Program-made: the position numbers and the translations under genes
Notes under the pieces: model-generated
Seen by the model: the letters and a program-made list of their open reading frames with translations, nothing else
The model's database searches: none
Told to the model about the DNA's origin: nothing
From: Hemileia vastatrix
Taxonomy: Eukaryota; Basidiomycota; Pucciniomycetes; Pucciniales; Zaghouaniaceae
Direction of reading: 5' to 3'
Assembly: GCA_030280995.1 (NCBI GenBank)
Contig: JASXTE010000010.1
Coordinates: 22,142,823 to 22,206,822 of the forward strand
Length of the DNA stretch: 64,000 nucleotides
Shown: one piece after another, positions 1-10,659 of the stretch
How the letters are laid out: the number at the start of each line of letters is the position of its first letter
How positions within the stretch are numbered: the first letter of the stretch is position 1

Positions 1-1083
1 GCTACAGAGCTGCTTTTTTCTTTAAATATCAACATGGTTATGTTAGAATAACTTGTGATTTTGTAGTAATGGAAAATACTAAATTTAGTAGCTGCTTTAT
101 CATTGTTAATGACATTCTGACAATGTTTGGTGAGAAATTACACCCTTCTAATAATAATTTTACAATTTGCATGAATGGTAAAAGAAAATTTAAAATAAAT
201 TCTTTTAATACAGTCTTGCACATTGAGTCAGTAATAGATATTCATTGCAAAGGAAGAGAATCCAGTGAGATGGAACTTCTGGAAACAGAAATTTCAAAAG
301 CATTATTTGGAACTCAGATAAGTGAAACTGAGAAAATAAATATTTTGGACTTAATTAAAGCATTTTGGATGGCTTTTGCACATGGGACCAATGAACTTGG
401 CCTTGTAAAAGATCATGAGGTGAAAATTAGTTTAACCTGTGAAATGGATAATATTCCTGCTAGTCTTAAAAAGAAACCATACCCTGCTTCACCAATGAAG
501 AGAAAAGAAATAGAGGATAATATTAGAATTTTGTTAAACATGAAAATCATTGAAAAGTTTGAAGCTACACCAAAATATTGTTTGATATCACCATTTCTAA
601 TTTCTTATGAACAAGATAAAGCAAGACTGTGCGGTGATTGTAGAGCTTTAAATATATTCACAGTAGATGATATTTACCCCTTTCAAAGGATTGCCTCTAT
701 AAATGCTACCCTTAAAGATTCTAAATACATAAGTTGCCTAGATGGAAATAAAGGGTACCATTGAATTCCTGTTAAAATGAATTCACAGAACTTTTTGTTG
801 ATAAAAAAACATATGGGAATATATAAATATGTCAGGATGCCATTTGGACCAAAAAATTCTCCTTCATTATTTTAGAAGTTGATGGATATAACATTGCATA
901 ATGAAATGATTGAAGGATGGTTAATGGTATACATTGATGACATCATAGTGTTCTCTAAGACATTTGATGAACAATTAATCTCCTTAAAGAAGGTATTTCA
1001 GAAGATGGATGAAATAAAAATGACCCTTTCATTGAAAAAAATGTAAATTTGGGTTTGAGTCTTTGAAGGTTCTTGGTCATATT
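1..1083 (+). pseudogene. Ty3/gypsy copy A, protease end to reverse transcriptase (broken)
   Basis: This is the 3' end of a retropepsin region followed by a reverse transcriptase. The RT shows the finger motif LCGDCRALN and the catalytic box YIDD at 930-941 followed by IIVFSKT. The frame opened at 69 is stopped by TGA at 762 and TAG at 873 but otherwise continues to the catalytic box, so the copy is dead. An A-run length change near 1015-1045 puts the following 'FGFES' region in another frame. The same sequence occurs on the other strand in copy C (27200-28250), which proves the family. The element starts before the window and is interrupted at 1083 by the TIR element at 1084-6117. It resumes at 6118. 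Confidence 0.88.
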
Positions 1084-1687
1084 AGGGGGTATCAATGTTT
1101 ACTGATCCACAATTAAATTAATTTCAGATAAAAATCATTATACACCAATTATCTTCCTCAAATATTTTTGCTAATAATTAAGTTATTAGACCTTTTACAT
1201 GTCAATTTTCACCTCTATTTGACATTTTTATTCTCAATTTTTCATAACCACATCTTGGACAACTTTCTGTATGTGCCTGCCTCCCTAACTTGTTGCACAC
1301 TCCCATCCTGTCTATTTATTCTATCCATTCAAAACCCCTCCCCATCTCATCTGTTTATTTCTTCTCCTCTTCATCTTCAAATATATCAACATGCCTCATC
1401 ATCATAGAACTTCTCAAAGGCATCCATCCCCCTGATGTTCTTCAAATCTCCTTACTCCCTCTTTCCCCCTGTCATCTGAGAAATAAAAGACCATTCAACT
1501 ATAAAAAGGTGATCATCTCATACTTATCAACTAGCTGAAAACTAAAACTAATTATGACTCTTGTTTTGATACTGAGAATGCAACTAAATTAAGACATCCC
1601 CCTGCATCAAAAATCAATGGATATCTTCTAATGGTCAATGAATTATGAAATAAGACAAATGGAAGGATTAATATTTGGCCTAAACAG

Positions 1688-2379
1688 ATGTCTGAATGCT
1701 TCAAGCACTATCAAGCCAGATGCAAGAAGGCTGAGACTCTTTCATCTTCCACTGGTTTTGATATTACTGACCTTGATATCAGTAAGTGCATCAAAACTAT
1801 AGACAATAAACTTGATTCTTTATTTACTTACTATAAAGAGATGGATTCCATATTTGGAGAGCAAGCCAATTTTTATCCTACAAAAATTTTGGATGGAGAA
1901 GATAATATTTCCTAACATGATTTCAAAAGAAATCTTTTTCCTTCCACTTCTACTAAATCCTCCCCTCATTTGACTTCCACCAATCAAGAAATCTTTTCAA
2001 TAGATCCTTATGGCAATATAAACCAACCTTACATTACTCCAGTGAGTTTTTATTTCTTTTCTAGTTGTTTTATTTTTTTTATTTCTAATAAGGTTAATGA
2101 ATGAAATGAGGGTCCTCAAGAAATCAAGTCTGAAGCTTGAATAGGAGAAGAAATTTGAGTTTTCTTTAAAGAGGGATGAGAAAGAACATGATTTGGAGGA
2201 GAAGAAATTTGAGATAAAAAAAGTGGAGAAGGCTCTTGAGTACAATTTCCTATTGGATTAAATGAAACTCAAGTATCAACTTGAAGATTAGTCAAAAATG
2301 AAAGTTTTCTTGATAGAATGTGTGAAAACTAATAAAACTGTTGAGGAAATTGAATGCTTAATGAAAATGTTTGATGACT
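1688..2379 (+). pseudogene. Myb/SANT-like transposon protein, decayed copy
   Basis: An open stretch 1688-1915 aligns clearly with the better copy at 18977-20097: SECFKHYQARCKKAETLSSS, then a GFDITDLDISK core, then KEMDSIFGEQAN. This is the layout of the Myb/SANT-like DNA-binding domain that accompanies PIF/Harbinger transposases. The spacer and final helix (GF...D...K...F..MD.IFG) are as expected. A stop at about 1914 ends the frame. Downstream, pieces of the C-terminal coiled coil (LEEKKFEIKK, EKALEYNFLLD, EEIECLMKMF) are still readable to about 2379 but carry several stops. An intron with donor GTGAGT after ACTCCA (about 2042-2092) sits where the intron of the other copy sits. The role would be transposase partner that binds element ends; that is inferred from the family. 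Confidence 0.7.
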
Positions 2380-2484
2380 TGTTTTTTTTATTTCATTCAT
2401 ATTTAATTTCAATTTTTTTTGAAAGTTTTTTTGATAAACTGCATTAAAGCTAATAAATCTGTTGAGGAAATTGACTGCTTAATT

Positions 2485-2704
2485 AAAATGTAGTAAAAAG
2501 AAAACTAAAGGGAGAATTGACATCAATTCTAAGTAAATGCAGGAGAGGTTCAAAAGCTATCAATAAAAATATAAAAAGGCTCATTTTGCTTCCACTTCCA
2601 CTGGCTTTGGTATTGATGATTATGATTTGGAGAATGTAATTACTACTGTTTCCAAAAAGCTCAATGTCATGTATATTCTCAATGAGGAAATGAATATTCT
2701 TTAG
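2485..2704 (+). pseudogene. Second Myb/SANT-like fragment in element 1
   Basis: A second, diverged version of the same domain follows in the same orientation. ERFKSYQ, KYKKAHFASTSTGFGIDDYD and NEEMNIL are readable, with one internal stop after KSYQ and a stop at the end. The spacing of the GFG motif to the EEM motif matches the first fragment. It therefore looks like the product of a second ORF or a tandem duplication within the ancestral element. In the 18431 element the matching region (20409-20700) is only a coiled-coil stretch with stops. Confidence 0.55.
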
Positions 2705-2943
2705 GTTCCAGATTTAATTGTTACTTTTAATCTTATCAAAATTAGTTATATCATGAGATTCTGTTAAAACCATTTTTCTTTACTGGACTCTAAAATATTG
2801 CACTTTTGGAATCTCAGATGTTAAAATAATATTGACTCCTGTGAAAAAACCTCATAACCAACATCATTTTATCACCTCACCACCAATTTTGTATTTATAA
2901 ATAAAGCTAAGTCAAAAAAATTCTATATCTGTTTGAAAAATTT

Positions 2944-3084
2944 GGCAATACCCTCCCCTGTGTTTTATTGAAGCAAGGGGTGGGTATCACCAATTTTTTC
3001 TAAGTCATCAATTTTCCATGTCAGATTTGAAAATTTGGAAATACCCTCCCCTGCATTTTATTGAAGTAAGGGGTGAAAATGACC
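2944..3084. repeat. Tandem GC-richer hairpins of element 1
   Basis: Two short inverted repeats stand in tandem. The arms are GGCAATACCCTCCCCTG (2944-2960) against CAAGGGGTGGGTATCACC (2974-2991), and GGAAATACCCTCCCCTG (3037-3053) against TAAGGGGTGAAAATGACC (3067-3084). Both loops contain TTTTATTGAAG. The same pair is at 20693-20845 and 39152-39297 in the two related elements, so the structure is kept in all three while the surrounding sequence decays. Function is unknown; it may be a nested small element, a terminator or a structured site. Confidence 0.75.
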
Positions 3085-3424
3085 AAAATTTAGAATTATT
3101 CCATAAATTAATAAATAAATAAATAAGATAATTCAAATTCACTAGTTTTTAAGTAATGACAATTCCTCAAGCCAAAATGTGGACCAAGTCTATAAACCAA
3201 GTTTTGGACTTTCCACAGGTATAGGCAAGCTGAACCCCATGAAAAAATTTAATGTTATCATGATTACCTTTTATACAACACAAGTTAATTGGCTCATTAC
3301 TTTAGTTTAGTAAATTGAAATATCAGATTTATTTATTAAAAATTTAAGAAAGAATACAAAAAATTTGATGCCCTTACAAATCCCCAAACTTTTTTTATCT
3401 ACCTAAAGGTCTGTAAATTTATTA

Positions 3425-3485
3425 ATTTTACCATTTTTTTACCTTGTTGATTTGTTGTACTGACTTTAGACTGATCTGATAAGAG
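3425..3485 (-). pseudogene. Remnant of the 2OG-Fe(II) oxygenase C-terminus
   Basis: A short minus-strand stretch reads SYQISLKSVQQINKVKKW. It corresponds to the FQISHKLIQRINKV end of the oxygenase at 39481-40212 and to FQISQKLIHRIKK at 21296-21420. Position and orientation within the element match the other two copies. Nothing else of the enzyme is readable here. Confidence 0.5.
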
Positions 3486-3654
3486 AAGAAAAAACGTGTG
3501 AGGGATAGACATATGAAAATGGTAAGAAAAAGAAAAAAACACAACTTGATGAGAGGGTAAAATAATAGGTAAAGAGAAAGTTATTTTGAGGAATCTGGAA
3601 GGATAAATGCATGATGTAAATTTTATGTTATGAATTATGAAATAAATAAATGTG

Positions 3655-4620
3655 AAGATGGGAAAAAAAGGCTCAACTTTAAAGGTCAATATCTCAGCAA
3701 CTACTGAACCAAAATCTAATTGGTTTTCTGGAAATGAAAGATAGGCTTCAGAAGTATCTTCAGCTAACAGGAAAGTATATTCAAATAAACCTATCCCTAA
3801 TACTGACTCTGATTTTCAAAATTGCACAGAAACTTGAAAACTGATGATGAAAGTTCCAAAAAGAGGGAGATAAAAGCCTAGATAAGCAAAGGAATCTGGA
3901 GAGATAAATGAATGATGTAAATGTTATGATACTCATTATGAAATTAATAAAAGTCAAATTATAAAAAAAAGGCTCACCCTTAAAGGTCAATATCTCAGAA
4001 ACAACTGAACCAAATTCAAATTGGTTTACTGGAAATTAAATATAGGCTTCAGAAGTATCTTCAGTTTAAAGGACAGTTGATTCAAATAAACCTAACTCTA
4101 ATTCTGACTCTACTTTTAAAATTTTCTCAAAAACTTAAAAATTGATGATGAAAAGTCCAAAAAAATAGGAGATAAAAGCTTAGATAATAATCAGATAAGA
4201 GTTTCAGAATCCTTATTCTATAACTATGTAATATAAAAACATGAAATAAGATAAGTTAAATTTGGAAAAAAAGGCTCAACTTAAAAGGTCAAAATCTCAG
4301 CAACCACTGAGCCTAATTCAAACCTGTTTGTGGGAAATGAGAGATAGGCCTTAGCAGAATATTCAGCTAAAGGATATGTGATTTAAATAAAGCTAACCCT
4401 AATTTCTTAAATAAAAAAATGAAATAAAAATTCAAATTGGGAAAAAAAGGCTCAACTTTAACTGTTAATATCTCAGAAACCACTGAACCAAATTCAAATC
4501 TTTTTGTGGGAAATAAAAGGTAGCCTTTAGGAAAATCTTCAGTAAAAATAAGATTAGATTTGAATAAACCTAACCCTAATTCCAAGTCTTATTTTCAACA
4601 TTTTTCAAAAACTTGAAAAG
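3655..4620. repeat. Degenerate tandem repeat of ~180-300 bp in element 1
   Basis: The phrase GGCTCAACTTTAAAGGTCAA followed by a TATCTCAG...CACTGAACC stretch recurs near 3669, 3971, 4271 and 4449. Each unit continues through GAAATGAAAGATAGGCTTCAG to AAACCTAACCCTAATTC. Related units lie at 21566-22200 and 40318-40680. Tandem subterminal repeats of this type could be transposase-binding arrays, which is inference. Confidence 0.8.
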
Positions 4621-6117
4621 ATGTAATGGAGATGAGAACAAAAGGAGTTTAATAAGTTCACTGTTATCCAGATAAGAGTCATAAATATATTTAAATATTA
4701 AATTTTCATAGAAGGAATGAGATATCATATAGGCATGAAGAAAAAGAGATGGAACTTACCTTTATTGAAAAGTAGGAAAAATAGAATGAGAAAGATTGAT
4801 GTTGGAATTGTGGGGAAATTGAATATGGAGTAAGTGAAATGCATTAAGAATGAGCAATGTATGTGTTTTAAGGACATGGAACCAAAAAAAAGTGAGATAT
4901 GGGAAAGAGAGGATAATGACCATTACAAGGAGGGATGAAGAGTAGGGTGATGGAGCTAAAAAATAAGTTAAAGAGGGAGAGAAAAAAAGGTTAATTTTAC
5001 CATAAAAATCAAAAATAACCACTTACAAAAAAAATTAGATACAAAAAAGAAAAAAAAACAGAAAAAAAAACAAAAAAAACCATAATTAGAAATCAAAAAA
5101 TTAAAAAAATTAATTAAATGACTTACCTGGAGAGATGAGATGAAAAAATAAAAAAAACCAAATTGTTTGAGGGATGCTTGAGGAGAGGAGGATAGGATAT
5201 GAAGGATGAATGAAAAAAAACAGTGAAAAATTATTCAATTGCAGAAAATATGTGATTTCATGTTAAGCTGGTGAATGAAAACAAATGAGACATCCAAAAA
5301 AGAGACATTCAGTGTAATTTCAAAACAAAATTAATATGCAAAAAAAAAAAACACCAAACCAAGTGAATAAAGCACACAAGCTGAAAATATGGAGAGTATG
5401 AAAAAAAAAATTGAATGGGTTGTGTTTTTAAAATTTTTGAGGGTGATTGGCATAATGACAGAGCCTATTCTGGTGGAAAGAATGTTTTGTGATTCAAGTG
5501 AGGGGAGATCTGGTGCAGTTTGGAGATCCTCTTCTTCATAAAGATCATTGAAAAGGCATATAAGCTAAATTGTCTTCCAAACCCAAGTCAGAATTAGAGT
5601 CAGCAGCTAAAGTTGAAGTGATAGCATTCATAGCTAAGTGAAGTTGCTTCCTAGTAGAGAGATGCTTTATTATTGTCGGGAGAAGTTTTAGGTGATGAGT
5701 GGGAAGTGGGAATTCACCATCAAATGAGCAGGTGGGGTGTGTAGATAGAAAAAAATTTTATGTGCTTGCCACCCAAAATAAAGTAGCATAAAGTGAAGAG
5801 AATCATAAGGATGAGAGAAAATATTATGTGTTTGCCACCAAAATTAAGTAGCATAGAGTGAAGAGACACATAAAGATGGCATCCACAATTCTATGTCATT
5901 GAATTGCTTACAAATCAATCATGGATGTGATGAGTTTGGTATCAGGAATTAAGAATGGAAATTGGGGTATAAGAGGTGGGATTATGCATTATTGTGTAAT
6001 CCTTATCCACTATCCCTGGGACTAATGGATAAGAATTATCCGTAATTAATAATTTCTGATCCTTGCAAAAAAAATTCCTGATCCCTAATTGCAGATCCCT
6101 GAACATTGATACCCCCT
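4621..6117. other. Right subterminal region of element 1, no gene seen
   Basis: AT-rich, purine-rich on + in 4700-5400, with many A-runs. No protein family is recognisable. The last ~170 bases match the right end of element 2 on both sides of its retrotransposon insertion, so 5960-5990 is an empty site for that insertion (see findings). Confidence 0.6.
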
Positions 6118-7804
6118 ATTGTATCTGGCTTACATATATGTGTAGAACAAAATAAGGTGGCTTCAATAAAGAATATTGAAATTCTTCAAAATTTAAAGTA
6201 TGCACAATCTTTTCTTGGTATGTGTGGTTGTTATAGACGATATATAAATAACTAACAATTAATTGCTGCACCATTGACCACACTGATAAAGAAATAAGAA
6301 GATTTCATTTGGAATTATGAAAGACAACAGGCTTTTGATAAGATGAAAGAATTTTTAATGACAGCCCCCATCTTGGGACTACCAGATTTCCAATTACCTT
6401 TTGTCTTGTATACTGATGCAAGTTTTATTGGTTTGGGTGCTGCTTTGCATCAAAAACAACTTGTTAAAGGAAAAAATATCAGAAGTAGTAATTTTCTATA
6501 TCTCACATACTTTAAGAAGTAGTGAATTGAAATATGGTTCTACTCAATATGAATTCTTGGAAGTAGTGTGAGCTCTTGAGAAGCTACATTATTACCTTAA
6601 TGACCAAAAATTTGAGCTAATAACTGACTATAGTGCAGTTAAGTCACTCTTAAACATGAAAACCCCTAATAGGCATATGTTTAGATGGCAATTGTCTTTA
6701 CAAGAATATAGAGGATGGATGACTATTACACATAGAGCAGGAACTTTACACTCTAATGTATATCGGTTATCTATAGTGCCTCTATCTAATAATGATGATT
6801 ATCCTACTTATTTTCCTGAAACAGAGATTATTAACATTTATGGCATTTATATTGTAGATCTTGAAGATGAATTTATGCGATCAATTCTTGATAATTATGC
6901 TTCAGATCCTTAACTCAGTAAATTTACTACAATATTAAATGATCAATCTAATGCTTTAATGAGTGTCTTAATAAATACATTACCACAAAAATATAAGGAA
7001 GCATTAGAAAAAGGAAAATTTTCCATTGAGGATGGTTTTATATATTACATGAAAAAAGTAAGTAATGTAATTGTGATTCCCTCTTCAATGAAGGAGTTAA
7101 TGTTAAGTATATGTCATGATGATATACTAGCAGGTCATTTTGACTTCCATAAAACATTAACCAGAGTGAGAAATACAGCTTGGTGGATTAAAATGTCTGA
7201 TGATGTTAAAAAATATGTTAAGACATGTGATTCTTGACAAAAATTTAAAAGATTGATGGGAAAAAGAGCTGCTTTGTTACAGCAAATTGATCAACCAAAA
7301 GCTCAATGGGAAATAGTTAACATGGACTTTGTAACAGGTTTGCCAATAGTAGGGCATAAGATTTATAACTCCTGATGGGTAATTGTAGATAGATTTACAA
7401 AAATGTGTAAATTTATTCCTACTCACAAAGAGGTTTCTGCAAAGGACTTAGCATTTTTATGGTGGACACAAAAGTTAAATATAGCAGGATTCCCCAAAGC
7501 AATAGTTTCAAACAAAGATCCAAAATTTACTTGTGAGTTCTGGAAATCACTTATGGATGTTTCAGGTTTTCAATTAAAACTTTCTACAGCACACCATGCA
7601 CAAACTGATGGACTAGAAGAAAGAATGATACAAAACTTAGAAGATATGATAAAAACATATTGTGCTTTTGACCTTGAATTTAAAGACAATGAAAAATTCA
7701 CACATGACTGGGTAACCCTTATCCCAGGTTTAGAGTTTTCCTACAATAGTACAGTACATTCTGTCACTGGAAAAAAGCCATTTGAGTTATGGTTGGTTTA
7801 TGTG
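6118..7804 (+). pseudogene. Ty3/gypsy copy A continued: RNase H and integrase (broken)
   Basis: The interrupted polyprotein resumes. It first covers the RT thumb/RNase H region: a FLGM-type motif at ~6210, LYTDASFIGLG at ~6406-6440 and LITDYSAVKSLL at ~6617. From 6959 it covers the integrase zinc-binding region with ICHDDILAGHFDFHKTLTRV and a CxxC remnant at ~7228-7240. The integrase core follows, with MDFVTGLPI, VSNKDPKFT (second catalytic Asp) and HHAQTDGLEERM (catalytic Glu region). Breaks include TAA at about 6911, TGA after TCDS at 7235 and TGA at 7373. The second catalytic motif reads SNKD where copy C has SDRD. Homology ends in LWLVY near 7797, where an inverted fragment begins. Confidence 0.85.
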
Positions 7805-8252
7805 CTCTATGTGTAATAGTCATCCATCCTCTAAATTCTTGTACAGCCAATTTCTATCTTAACATATGCCTATTAGGGGTTTTCATGTTTAAGAGTGACT
7901 TAACTGCACTACAGTCAGTTATTAACTCAAATTTTTGGTCTTCAAGGTAATAATGTAGCTTCTCAAGATCCGACACAACTTCCAAGCATTCAAGTTGATT
8001 AGCACCATATTTCAATTCACCACCTCTTAGAGTACGTGAAATATAGCAAATTACTACTTCTGAAATTTTTTACTTCAATAAGTTGTTTTTGATGCAAAGC
8101 AGCACCCAAAACAATAAAACTTGCATCAGTATACAAGACAAAAGGTAATTGGAAATATGGTAATCCTAAGATGGGGGCTGTCATTAAACATTCTTTCAAC
8201 TTATCATAAGATTTTTCTCTTTCATTATTCCAAATGAAAGCTTCTGATTTGA
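7805..8252 (-). pseudogene. Inverted gypsy fragment (RNase H region) of the same family
   Basis: From 7805 the + strand matches the + strand of 26550-27000 in copy C, so the coding sense here is minus. It carries RNase H sequence including LPYFQLPFVLYTDASFIVLG. The fragment abuts the end of the + strand copy A, giving a head-to-head junction between two pieces of one family. It is about 450 bases, has frameshifts, and loses homology near 8250 inside the KSEAFIW region. Confidence 0.75.
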
Positions 8253-8294
8253 AATACTAAAAACTGGATGTAATTGTCTCATTGAGATTGGTAG

Positions 8295-9313
8295 TTACAG
8301 CTGATAAGCTGAGTCAGATACCCTGTGTTTGATTTTGAATGGCCCCAATTTTCTGTGATCTAATTTAGTGCTGGGTAACAATGTTGAAAGGAAACATGAG
8401 CTTAAACAAACCTTTTCACCTACCTGTAGCACACAATGCTGGGTCTTTCTTTGATTGTGATGATGCCTCATTAATTTTTGAGATAATTTGAGAGCTTCTT
8501 CTACTTCTTGACATATACTCAATATTCTTTGGATCCGCTCTTCCACTTCTGGGACTTCTAACATGGATGGGTTACCAATCAAAAATGTTGGGTGATATCC
8601 ATAGTTGGCATTAAAGGGTGACATTCCTGCTGAAGCATGTGTTTAGTTATTGTATGATAATTCAGCCAGTGGTAACATCTGCACCCAGTCATCTTGCTGA
8701 TAGTTAATGAAATGGTGCAAATATTGTTCAATTGCCTTATTCACTATCTCAGATTTCCCGCCAGTCTGTGGATGCCATTCTGTTGATAAGATGGGCTTAA
8801 TGTTCAGTTGCTCATACATTTTTTTAAAAGCTTAAAGTTAAAAGTACTTCCCATATCTGATACTATACTTTCAGTTAATCCATGTAATTTCCAGACATGT
8901 GCCACAATTAAGTCTGCAATACCCTCTGATGTAACCTTAGTAGTGGTGGGTATGAAGTGTGCCATCTTGGTGCAGAATTCAGCTACTGTGAGGATAGCAT
9001 TCTTTCCTTGAGACTTGGATAACTCCACTATAAAATCATAGGAGAGCTCCCTCCATGATTGTTTGGAAATGTTTAGTGGCATCAGTGGTGTTGTTGTTGG
9101 ACTAGCTTTGTTCCTCTGGAAAGAGTTTCACACCACTACATAGTGCTGGACATATGCTTTCATGGAATTCCAGTAAAAATTACACTTCACCAGCTCCACA
9201 GTCTTCAGAAGACCTGGGTGTCCTGCCATTGGGGAATCATTCCTTGATTTTACCACCTGCCTCTTGAGTTCCTGTTCATTTGGCACCACTATCTTTCCAT
9301 TCCAATACAGCAC
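8295..9313 (-). pseudogene. Ty3/gypsy copy B, integrase (broken)
   Basis: Read on the minus strand, 9128-9313 is the HHCC zinc-binding part (MAGHPGLLKTVELVKCNFYW). 8804-9082 is the integrase core (WRELSYDFIVELSKSQGKNA, IVSDMGSTFN). 8295-8624 is the C-terminal part (MSPFNANYGYHP, VGEKV, KLGPFKIKHRVSD). The pieces lie in three frames with stops between them. The family differs from copies A and C: the sequence is closer to the SPFEANYG type common in basidiomycete elements. No chromodomain is visible before 8295. Confidence 0.82.
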
Positions 9314-9498
9314 TCCCCCTTACAGGTGATAATCTTCCAATCCTTTCCTTACCAATACCTCATTTGATAAAAGTACCTTCATCAACTCCTTCACTCACTA
9401 ATCCTTTTCATGCCATCTTCATATCTATTCCATCAAATCCTCATCTTCCAATTCCAATTTTTCTAGGATTACCCCTCATCAAGGCCCCCCTTCAAAAA

Positions 9499-10659
9499 TG
9501 TCACCCTGACAGTGTGTAGTTGGCCCAGTTCTGGGCGCAAGTCAGGAAGTTGTGGCAGTCTAAAATTTAGTAAAGCACTTAAATTTATTATAGAGTAATT
9601 TTTGGGGATGATTATTGATATTTGAAAAGCCAATCTAATTTTAAATTGGTTATATTTAAAAGAATAGGTATTAAAAGTGGTTAAAAGGGGTTAATTTTAC
9701 AAGTCAAGATTAAACAAATAATTAATGGTCAGGAAATGTAAGTATAGGTCTAAAAGTGCATGTAAACTAAAGTCAGGAGTATCAAGAACTTTTGGAAATT
9801 TTTGTGGAGCTTTTACTATTTTTCTACTATTTTTAATAATTTTATAAAGTATTTTGGTTATTTTTGATTTTTCATAATTTACTTATCTTTGATCATTTTT
9901 ACTAAATAAATAGGGCTGCGCAGACTTCAAAATTAGAATGGATTATAAAGGAGAAGTAGATCTATCATCTATAATTTTTCTAGATTTTTTATTAGTAATT
10001 TATAGGTTTTAATTTAGTCTGGAAGTCCAGACAAGCTACAGACAAACTCTGGTCATCTCCAGATGAGCTCTGGAATGGTCCGGTTAGGGAAAGTAGGGCA
10101 CATGACATACTATGCATATAAAGCCTGTAGACTCTAAATTAGAATAAATACATAAAGATACGGAAAATCAATCAACAACTTAACCACCAACTACAACAAC
10201 ACATATTAACAACAAATATTATTATTTTCATAACAAATTATAAAATTGTAATACCCTTATAAATACAACTCTTTTACATAACATTTTATTAATTTCACTT
10301 ATCATCATATATATATTAACTTATAGGGCACCATTTTAAAGGTCTCATCATCAGAGATCTAATTTTAACAGTTAAATCATATAAAAAAAGCTTCATAAAA
10401 GTATATTATTCAATAATTTATATAACTTTTCTGAATACAGCTTCACTGTTGTGTTTCTCACCCTCATTATAAAGAAAACTGTTTCAACATCTCAACACTG
10501 TTAATAACAAATAGATTATTAGTCATTTAATATCAAGTAGAGGCTATAGCTTAGTTAATTGTGAACTCTTTATTAACTTAAAGGGACAGGTTTTTCTTCG
10601 GTTTATCCAACTCCCTTGGATTCTGGTTACAGCAAGGAAACTGTAAGAGTCTTTCTACA
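9499..10659. mobile_element. Possible solo LTR or other insertion inside copy B
   Basis: This 1.16 kb non-coding block separates the RNase H end of copy B (KPDSLS at ~10690) from the integrase. It begins TGTCACCCTGACAG and ends TTTCTACA, which fits the TG...CA rule of LTRs. It has a TATA-like ATATAAAG at ~10117, as LTR promoters do. I see no target duplication, and no second copy in the window confirms it, so the exact ends are a guess. Confidence 0.35.

Larger units (their letters stand above)
1084..6117. mobile_element. PIF/Harbinger-like TIR element 1, inserted in gypsy copy A
   Basis: The ends are inverted repeats starting AGGGGGTATCAATGTT, and ATT is duplicated on both sides (1081-1083, 6118-6120). 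Copy C carries the empty site: its sequence runs GTCAT-ATT-GTATC without the insert. The family is inferred from the transposase piece in the related element at 38144 and from the Myb/SANT-like cargo here (1688-2704). Most of the right half is a tandem ~180-300 bp repeat. The element carries no intact transposase, so it is non-autonomous now. The same family occurs at 18431-32571. Confidence 0.85.

Noticed and set aside
3660..4590. Telomere-like words (AAACCTAACCCTAATTC)
   Set aside because: Only about one and a half TTAGGG-type units per 180-300 bp repeat; part of the transposon repeat, not a telomere array.
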